Notes under the pieces: generated by a model
Seen by the model: the letters and a program-made list of their open reading frames with translations, nothing else
What the model was told of the DNA's origin: nothing
The model's database searches: none
Program-made: the position numbers and the translations under genes
Shown here: positions 53,711 to 59,029 of the stretch, piece after piece
How positions within the stretch are numbered: position 1 is the first letter of the stretch
Layout: each line of letters opens with the position of its first letter
Assembly (NCBI RefSeq): GCF_003149475.2
Contig: NZ_QFWV02000005.1
Span: 33,390 to 92,418 of the forward strand
DNA length: 59,029 nt
Direction: 5' to 3'
Origin: Oceaniradius stylonematis
GTDB taxonomy: Bacteria > Pseudomonadota > Alphaproteobacteria > Rhizobiales > Rhizobiaceae

Positions 53711-54916
53711 TCAGCTCCAGCCGCCGCCATAGGTGCGGTAGAAGATGTGCAGGCCGATCCGCGTCAGCCGTTTCATCGACCGGGCCCAGCGCGGGTTGAC
53801 ATAGGTGGCGTGATAATGGGTCGACGAGCCGACCTCGTCGAGCCAGATCTTGCCGGCCGTGGTGGCCATCGCGATGTCCTTGGCCTTCTGCCACATGTGC
53901 GGCTCGGTGATGCGGTCGCGAATGCCGTCGCAGGCAAACGAGAACTGGCAGCGGTTGCGCCAATGCCGGTTCTGATAGACGACACCACAGATCGAGTTCG
54001 GGAATGAGGGGTTGCGCACCCGGTTGAGGATCACCTGGGCGACGGCTGCCTGACCGCGCGCGATCTCGCCGCGGGCCTCGAAGTAAATGCCTTCGGCAAG
54101 GCATTTCTGCTCGCGATCGGAAAAGACGCGCGGCGGCAGCGGGCTGCTGGCCCAGGCGTGATCGTTTTCCGGTACCGGCGGAATGAACCGGCCGCGGCCG
54201 GCCGGCTCGCTGCGCAGCAGGCTGGCGAATGGCGATTCTTCGGCGAAGTCGGCTTCCGGCGGCGCATAGGCGGTCGCCAGGACATCGGGATTGGTATTGG
54301 TGACCAGGGACGCGATCATCGAGGACACCTGGGGCTCGGGCGCCGGCTTGCGAATGTGGAACGCGGCGGCGATCTGCATCTCTTCGCCGCGAATTTCCGG
54401 CTTGACGAAAGCCATCTGCACGCCGTCCTCAAGCGAGGGCCGCAGGATGCTGGACTGGCGTTCCAGGATCGAGCCAGCCGAGAAATCCTTGGGCGGGGCG
54501 GCGGGAACGACGGCGGCGATGCGGCCGGACTTCTCGGTGCGGTTGATGCGCGCCTCGTCGGGCGTGTCGGGCAGAACCTGCTTTTCGCTGATCACGGCGA
54601 GCGGCCCGACGCCCGATTGCGCGCCATCGGGTTTGCGGATCGCGCCGGTGACACCGGTATCGACCGGGAAACGGACTTCGGCGGAGTGGATCGAACCGAC
54701 GCCGGCCCGGCTGACATGCATCAGCCAGCGGTCTTCGGCGGCCGTGTCGATGCCCGAAACGAGAACCGACATGTCCTGGAGGGACATTTGCGACGGATTG
54801 GCGACAACAACAGCGGAGGCGAACGCAAACGGCACGATGAACTTCGTGCCAAAAAGACGCAGAAAACGCACTGACCAACTCCGAAATGCTTGCAACGCAA
54901 AGCGAACGAGCAGCAC
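53711..54916 (-). CDS. SleB-type cell wall hydrolase
   Basis: A 401-aa protein whose C-terminal 140 residues are a Hydrolase_2 domain: CLAEGIYFEARGEIARGQAA (with the catalytic Glu), VAQVILNRVRNPSFPNSICG, VVYQNRHWRNRCQFSFACDG and THYHATYVNPRWARSM. The N-terminal part has a hydrophobic helix (KFIVPFAFASAVVVANPS) and about 190 residues of low-complexity linker. The enzyme likely cleaves peptidoglycan glycan strands in the periplasm, in cell-wall turnover rather than in spore germination. It lies between atpI and der. Confidence 0.9.
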   Translation of the reverse strand: MLLVRFALQAFRSWSVRFLRLFGTKFIVPFAFASAVVVANPSQMSLQDMSVLVSGIDTAAEDRWLMHVSRAGVGSIHSAEVRFPVDTGVTGAIRKPDGAQSGVGPLAVISEKQVLPDTPDEARINRTEKSGRIAAVVPAAPPKDFSAGSILERQSSILRPSLEDGVQMAFVKPEIRGEEMQIAAAFHIRKPAPEPQVSSMIASLVTNTNPDVLATAYAPPEADFAEESPFASLLRSEPAGRGRFIPPVPENDHAWASSPLPPRVFSDREQKCLAEGIYFEARGEIARGQAAVAQVILNRVRNPSFPNSICGVVYQNRHWRNRCQFSFACDGIRDRITEPHMWQKAKDIAMATTAGKIWLDEVGSSTHYHATYVNPRWARSMKRLTRIGLHIFYRTYGGGWS

Positions 54917-54993
54917 AATGCGGCATTAACCTTGATGAGCCGTTAAGTGGCCGGTCAATTTTTGTTAAGGGGTCGCCGGCGACGCAAGAGCGT

Positions 54994-56418
54994 TCACCTT
55001 CGGCGTTTGGCCTTGCCTGCGAACGGGTTGTCGGGCGAGCGCAGCATCAGCCGCACCGGCACGCCGGGCAGGTCGAAATCCTCGCGCAGCGCGTTGGTCA
55101 GATAGCGCAAATAGGATGCCGGCAGCGCATCGGGCCGTGAGCAGGACAGGACGAAGCCCGGCGGACGGGTCTTCGCCTGGGTGATGTATTTGAGCTTGAT
55201 CCGGCGGCCCGAGACGGCTGGCGGCGGATGATGCTGGGCGACGGCGTCGAGCCATTTGTTCAGCCGCGCCGTCGCGACGCGCCGGTTCCAAACCTTGTGG
55301 GTGGCGACGATCTCCTCCATCAGCCGGTCGAGCCCGTAGCCGGTTTCACCCGAGACCGGAACCGCACGGACGCCACGGATTTGCGGCAGAAGGCGCGCGG
55401 TGCGTTCATGCAGGTCGGCCAGCCGCTCCTGCCGATCCTCGACCAGGTCCCATTTGTTGAACGCGATGACGGGCGCCCTGCCCTCGCGCGCGATCAGATC
55501 GACGATCTGCAAGTCCTGCTTTTCGAACGGAATCATCGAATCGAAAACCACAACGACGACCTCGGCGAAGCGGATCGCCCGCAGCGCATCGCCGACCGAC
55601 AGCTTTTCAAGCTTTTCCTGCACGCGCGCCTTGCGCCGCATGCCGGCGGTATCGAACAGGCGCACCTTGCGCCCCCGCCACTGCCAGTCGACCGAAATCG
55701 AATCACGCGTGATTCCCGCCTCGGGCCCGGTCAGCAGGCGCTCTTGACCGACCAGCCGGTTGATCAGCGTCGACTTGCCGGCATTGGGGCGGCCGACGAT
55801 GGCGATGCGCAAGGGCTTGGTGTCGTCATAGGCGGGCTCTTCGCCCTCGGGCACGTCCTCGACGGCGATGTCGGTCTCGGCCTCGTCGGCGCCGCCCTCC
55901 CGCTCGTGCGCCAGGGCCCGCTCCTCGCCGATGGCCTCAACGATCGCGTCGCGCAGATCGCCCAGGCCCTGACCGTGCTCGGCGGAAACCGGCACAGCTT
56001 CGCCGAGCCCGAGCGCATAGGCATCGTAGAGCCCTGCTTCGGCACCGCGTGCCTCGGCCTTGTTGGCGACAAGGACGACGGGCTTTCCCGAGCGGCGCAA
56101 TATGTCGGCGAAGGTCCGGTCGGCGGCGGTCAGCCCGTTCTTGGCATCGACGAGAAAAAGCGCCAGATCGGCTTCGCCGACGGCAATCTCCGTCTGCGCG
56201 CGCATGCGGCCGGGCAGCGTTGACGCATCGCCTTCCTCAAGCCCGGCCGTGTCGATGACATCGAAACGCAGGTCGACAAGCCTTGCTTCATGCCGGCGCC
56301 GGTCGCGGGTGACGCCGGGCTCGTCATGCACCAGCGCGAGCTTGCGGCCCACCAGACGGTTGAACAGCGTCGACTTGCCGACATTGGGCCGGCCGACAAT
56401 GGCGATGGTGAACGACAT
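54994..56418 (-). CDS. der: Ribosome biogenesis GTPase Der (EngA)
   Basis: Der is a double-GTPase needed for 50S subunit maturation. The 474-aa protein has G domain 1 ([30 protein letters not shown]), an acidic linker ([19 protein letters not shown]), G domain 2 ([38 protein letters not shown]) and a C-terminal KH-like domain ending [16 protein letters not shown]. The NKxD of G1 is NKAE here; this variation is common in Der. The gene ends 3 bp... upstream neighbour is a YfgM-like gene 3 bp before its start, so both are in one operon. Confidence 0.96.
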   Translation of the reverse strand: MSFTIAIVGRPNVGKSTLFNRLVGRKLALVHDEPGVTRDRRRHEARLVDLRFDVIDTAGLEEGDASTLPGRMRAQTEIAVGEADLALFLVDAKNGLTAADRTFADILRRSGKPVVLVANKAEARGAEAGLYDAYALGLGEAVPVSAEHGQGLGDLRDAIVEAIGEERALAHEREGGADEAETDIAVEDVPEGEEPAYDDTKPLRIAIVGRPNAGKSTLINRLVGQERLLTGPEAGITRDSISVDWQWRGRKVRLFDTAGMRRKARVQEKLEKLSVGDALRAIRFAEVVVVVFDSMIPFEKQDLQIVDLIAREGRAPVIAFNKWDLVEDRQERLADLHERTARLLPQIRGVRAVPVSGETGYGLDRLMEEIVATHKVWNRRVATARLNKWLDAVAQHHPPPAVSGRRIKLKYITQAKTRPPGFVLSCSRPDALPASYLRYLTNALREDFDLPGVPVRLMLRSPDNPFAGKAKRRR

Positions 56419-56421
56419 GGC

Positions 56422-57093
56422 TCAGCCTTCGGCGACCGCGCCGCTGGCCACGATCAACTCGACCATCATCTGCGCGCGACCGGCAACGCCCTGCGGCGCC
56501 AATTCGTCGTTCAGGATCTCGTCGAACAGGCGTTTTGCGTCGGCAAAGCGGTCTTCGTTCCAGGCGGCAAGGCCCATCGCCTCGCGCGCCGAATGGCGCA
56601 GCGGATTGTCGGACGCGGTCAGTTGTTCGGCGCGGCTGGCGACATCGGTGTAGCTGCCGTGATCGACCATCACATAGGCCGCGCGCAGCCGCGCCATGTC
56701 GCGCAGCGCGACCGGAACGGAGCGGTCGGCGGCGATCGCATCGAACGCGGTAACGGCCGCATCGGTTTCGCCCTGTTCCAACTGCACCGTCGCCGCGCGC
56801 ATCCGCGCCAGAACGGGATATTGTCCGAATCCGTCGGCTTCGAGTGAGCGCAACCGTTCCATGGCGGCATCGGACTGGCCGTCATTGGCAAGGTTGAGTG
56901 CTTCAAGGAACCGGTCGCCCGATGCGGACGCCTGACGGGCGCTGTACCATTCCCAGCCGCGATAGCCGGCGGCGACGGCGACGATCAGCACCGCGCCGGC
57001 GACGATCAGGACACCGAACCGTTCCCAGAAGTTCTTGAGCCGCTCGGAGCGAAGCTCCTCTTCGACCTCGCGGAAAAAACCGTCGTCCGACAT
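56422..57093 (-). CDS. YfgM-like TPR membrane protein
   Basis: A 223-aa single-pass inner-membrane protein. A cytoplasmic N-terminus (MSDDGFFREVEEELRSERLK) precedes one helix (FGVLIVAGAVLIVAVAAGYR) and a periplasmic TPR-like region (FLEALNLANDGQSDAAMERL, YPVLARMRAATVQLEQGETD, FADAKRLFDEILND). YfgM is a SecYEG-associated chaperone partner in E. coli; the link with der upstream/downstream is widely conserved. The C-terminus is short. Confidence 0.85.
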   Translation of the reverse strand: MSDDGFFREVEEELRSERLKNFWERFGVLIVAGAVLIVAVAAGYRGWEWYSARQASASGDRFLEALNLANDGQSDAAMERLRSLEADGFGQYPVLARMRAATVQLEQGETDAAVTAFDAIAADRSVPVALRDMARLRAAYVMVDHGSYTDVASRAEQLTASDNPLRHSAREAMGLAAWNEDRFADAKRLFDEILNDELAPQGVAGRAQMMVELIVASGAVAEG

Positions 57094-57168
57094 TACAAAA
57101 CCCAGAAGACCAAAACGTTGCGCCGCTTTACCGGCAAATTGCGCGCATTGTAAGTGGGATCGCCCGCC

Positions 57169-57741
57169 TCACATGGCAACCGGCGGCACGCCGAACAGCA
57201 ACAGATGGCCCTGCAGGATCAGCCACAGATAAAGCGCGGTGCCGACGACCGCCGCGATGCCGTCGTAAAGGACGGCCGGATTTTCATACACCGGATCGCC
57301 GCGCCGCTTGACCGAAATCCGGTTCCACACGCCCCAGCCCAGGAACGCGCCGAAAAGGATGAGCGATGCCAGATCGCCATTGGCAAGCAGATGGCCGAAT
57401 GCCCAGACCTTAACGCCCAGGATCATCGGATGCTTGACGGCGCGCTTGATGTAGCCGGCCGGCAGTTGCGAGGCGACCAGCAGGATCAGCGCCGGCAGCA
57501 TCAGCAGAAGATTGATGTGCGCCAACCATGTGGGCGGAACCCACAGGACCGGCGCAACCATGCGGGCCTCGCCGAAACCCCAGATCAGCAGCACGAAGCC
57601 GATCAGCGAGACGGCCGAATAGACGCCCTTCCAAAACCCCTCGCCGCGTTCGGCGATCACGCCATCGCGAAAGTCCGGCGCCACCATGCGCACCGAATGG
57701 ATGCCCAGAAAGACGATAATGCCCGCCACAAGCCAGATCAT
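57169..57741 (-). CDS. NnrU family membrane protein
   Basis: A 190-aa protein with five or six helices. The NnrU pattern is MIWLVAGIIVFLGIHSVRMV, AVSLIGFVLLIWGFGEAR, LPALILLVASQLPAGYIKRA and VKHPMILGVKVWAFGHLLAN. NnrU is named for denitrification gene clusters, but stand-alone copies occur in many alphaproteobacteria with an unknown job, and it resembles the isoprenylcysteine methyltransferase fold. GGGGAG lies 7 bases before the ATG at 57741. Confidence 0.9.
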   Translation of the reverse strand: MIWLVAGIIVFLGIHSVRMVAPDFRDGVIAERGEGFWKGVYSAVSLIGFVLLIWGFGEARMVAPVLWVPPTWLAHINLLLMLPALILLVASQLPAGYIKRAVKHPMILGVKVWAFGHLLANGDLASLILFGAFLGWGVWNRISVKRRGDPVYENPAVLYDGIAAVVGTALYLWLILQGHLLLFGVPPVAM

Positions 57742-57793
57742 GGCCAAACTCCCCGAACTTGCGCCGGTCTTCGGCGCTTTCTATCGTCCCCCT

Positions 57794-58126
57794 ATGACAG
57801 CGAACGTGAAAAAGGCCAAGGCGCGGCTTGCCGCACTCAAGGCGGAGATCGAATCCCTGCTTGTCATGGGGGCCGACGCCAACGCACCGGTCGAACTCGA
57901 CCAGGTTGCGGTCGGGCGGCTTTCGCGCATGGATTCCATGCAGCAGCAGGCGATGGCCCAGGCGGCCGAACGCGCGCGGCGGCGCGACCTTGTTCGCATC
58001 GAGATGGCCGAGCGGCGGATCGCCGAGGGCGAATACGGCTATTGCACGCAATGCGGTGAGGAGATCGCCGAAAAGCGCCTGGAGATCGATCCGATGGCCG
58101 AACGCTGCATCAACTGTGCGCAATAG
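57794..58126 (+). CDS. TraR/DksA-type zinc-finger protein
   Basis: A 110-aa protein with an N-terminal helical hairpin (KKAKARLAALKAEIESLLVM, MDSMQQQAMAQAAERARRRD) and a C-terminal C4 zinc finger (CTQCGEEIAEKRLEIDPMAE, RCINC). Such short DksA-like proteins bind RNA polymerase through the secondary channel, but the aspartates of DksA's coiled-coil tip are not present. The ATG at 57794 lacks a Shine-Dalgarno. An in-frame ATG at 57740 overlaps the divergent NnrU start codon. Confidence 0.87.
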   Translation: MTANVKKAKARLAALKAEIESLLVMGADANAPVELDQVAVGRLSRMDSMQQQAMAQAAERARRRDLVRIEMAERRIAEGEYGYCTQCGEEIAEKRLEIDPMAERCINCAQ

Positions 58127-58149
58127 GCGGCGGGTTCCCCGCGTCGATC

Positions 58150-58178
58150 TTGACAACGTCAAATAACACACCATCTGA
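58150..58178 (+). promoter_or_regulatory. Candidate promoter with an embedded TTGAC-AAC-GTCAA dyad
   Basis: TTGACA (58150-58155), a 17-base spacer and ATCTGA (58173-58178), before the reductase gene. The -35 is within the perfect dyad TTGACAACGTCAA (58150-58162), a possible operator. The -10 match is weak. Confidence 0.4.
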
Positions 58179-58210
58179 CCTGACACTGCCAACACAAAGG
58201 ACACTCCGCC

Positions 58211-59029
58211 ATGACCCAACGCGTCGTCCTGACCGGTGCATCCGGCTTTATCGCCAAGCATATCGTGCTGCAGCTTCTCAATGCCGGGTTTGCCGTTCAC
58301 GGCACGGTCAGGTCGATGAAGCGGGCCGACGAGGTGCGCGACGCGGTCCGGCCGCATCTTGACGACGCGCAGGCGCTGGACCGGCTCACCTTTGCCGAAC
58401 TCGATCTGACCAGCGACGACGGCTGGGGCGAGGCGCTCGAAGGCGCCGATGTGCTGATGCATACCGCCTCGCCGTTCCCGCTGGCCCAGCCGAAAGATGA
58501 AAATGAGGTGATCCGCCCAGCCGTCGACGGCACGCTGCGGGCGCTGAAAGCCGCCAAGGCCGCGGGCGTCAAACGCGTCGTGCTCACCTCTTCAATGGTG
58601 TCGGTGATGGAAAAGGACGCGCCGGACAATGGCAAGGAATACACCGCCAGCGACTGGAGCGACGTCAATTCGGCGCGGATCAACCCCTATGGCAAGTCGA
58701 AGACGCTGGCCGAGCGAGCCGCATGGGACTTTGTCGGCAACGAAGCGCCCGACATGCAACTGACCGCCATTAATCCCGGTCTGGTGCTCGGTCCGGCGCT
58801 CGATGCGCATTACGGCACCTCGCTGGGCGTGGTGGAGCGTGTTCTTTCGGCCAAGGATCCGATGCTGCCCAATTTCGGTCTGCCGGCGGTGGATGTGCGC
58901 GATGTGGCCCACATGCACGTCAAGGCGCTGTCGGTACCAGACTCGATCGGCAAGCGGCTCATCGCCGTTTCGGATTTTATCTGGTTTCCGCAGATCGCCG
59001 ACATGCTGGCCAAGGCCTATCCGGACCGC
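58211..59029 (+). CDS. NAD(P)-dependent epimerase/dihydroflavonol reductase-like protein (3' end outside the window)
   Basis: Extended SDR fold, 273 codons visible. The nucleotide-binding motif GxxGxxG appears as LTGASGFIAKHIVLQLLNAG, then DLTSDDGWGEALEGADVLMH, TASPF, KRVVLTSSMVSVM and the catalytic YxxxK in NPYGKSKTLAE. The sequence INPGLVLGPAL follows. It is closest to the DFR/aldehyde reductase branch, which reduces aldehydes or ketones with NADPH; the substrate is unknown. The gene runs past the window end with no stop seen. Confidence 0.9.
   Translation, partial: MTQRVVLTGASGFIAKHIVLQLLNAGFAVHGTVRSMKRADEVRDAVRPHLDDAQALDRLTFAELDLTSDDGWGEALEGADVLMHTASPFPLAQPKDENEVIRPAVDGTLRALKAAKAAGVKRVVLTSSMVSVMEKDAPDNGKEYTASDWSDVNSARINPYGKSKTLAERAAWDFVGNEAPDMQLTAINPGLVLGPALDAHYGTSLGVVERVLSAKDPMLPNFGLPAVDVRDVAHMHVKALSVPDSIGKRLIAVSDFIWFPQIADMLAKAYPDR

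Noticed and set aside
53604-53732. Possible 42-codon plus-strand gene in the AT-rich gap between sleB and atpI
   Set aside because: There is no ribosome site, it overlaps the sleB 3' end, and the translation has no recognisable pattern. The AT-rich stretch is better explained as promoter-upstream DNA.
54917-54990. CtrA-type TTAA pairs upstream of the SleB-type gene
   Set aside because: TTAA words are present, but the spacing is 13 bases, not 7, so they do not fit the CtrA consensus.

Overview
This window is about 59 kb of GC-rich chromosomal DNA from an alphaproteobacterium, most likely of the order Hyphomicrobiales (Rhizobiales). The evidence is the gene families and their order: an IalB-like protein and tldD beside ctaC/ctaD; pdxH, a DnaJ-like gene, fabI, aroC and ribB in series; separate glyQ and glyS; DUF6101; and a stand-alone F0 cluster atpI-B-E-b'-b. 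No rRNA, tRNA, CRISPR array, transposase or prophage gene was recognised. Nearly every base belongs to a compact core-genome gene set.

Layout. 1-4 kb: start of cytochrome oxidase genes ctaD and ctaC (minus), an IalB-like secreted protein and tldD. 4-11 kb: a membrane-anchored LytTR regulator divergent from an ABC-2 export pair, a diguanylate cyclase, a membrane coiled-coil protein, and an XRE regulator divergent from a second ABC-2 pair. 11-19.8 kb: DUF1801-pdxH (minus), then a plus-strand run of a surface lipoprotein, DnaJ-like protein, fabI, a phosphatase, aroC, ribB with a degenerate RibA domain, an FG-GAP protein, a deacetylase-family protein and xseB. 19.8-26 kb: pirin, tlyA, an RlmD-like RNA methyltransferase, then a fatty-acid pair (enoyl-CoA isomerase and acyl-CoA dehydrogenase, minus). 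26-38 kb: S49 peptidase, an FAD-dependent 2-hydroxyacid dehydrogenase, Sua5, glyS, two VOC proteins, DUF2207, LemA, fasciclin, CDGSH and glyQ. 38-50.7 kb: DUF6101, LysR with a divergent cupin, ubiA, purD, a methyltransferase with DUF2007, a polyprenyl synthase, a TPR protein, ispE, moaB, a glycosyltransferase, an SplB/PA0069-like radical SAM protein and rnhB. 50.8-59 kb: the F0 ATP synthase operon, a SleB-type hydrolase, der, a YfgM-like protein, NnrU, a DksA-like protein and a partial reductase.

Several genes connect functionally. ispE (MEP isoprenoid pathway), the long-chain polyprenyl synthase and ubiA feed ubiquinone, which supports the respiratory chain represented by ctaC/ctaD and the proton-driven F0 sector. 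tlyA, the RlmD-like enzyme, Sua5, GlyQ/GlyS and Der serve translation.

The points most worth following are these: a 133-bp palindromic repeat carried in frame inside glyS; an alphaproteobacterial-type LexA box before the SplB-like radical SAM gene; a TTTACGTAAACGTCAA dyad over the acyl-CoA dehydrogenase promoter; a LytTR domain fused to a four-helix membrane anchor next to an exporter; loss of the zinc cysteines in the RibA half of RibB; and a CDGSH protein with only one motif. I did not find a clearly new multi-gene system such as a defence island or biosynthetic cluster.
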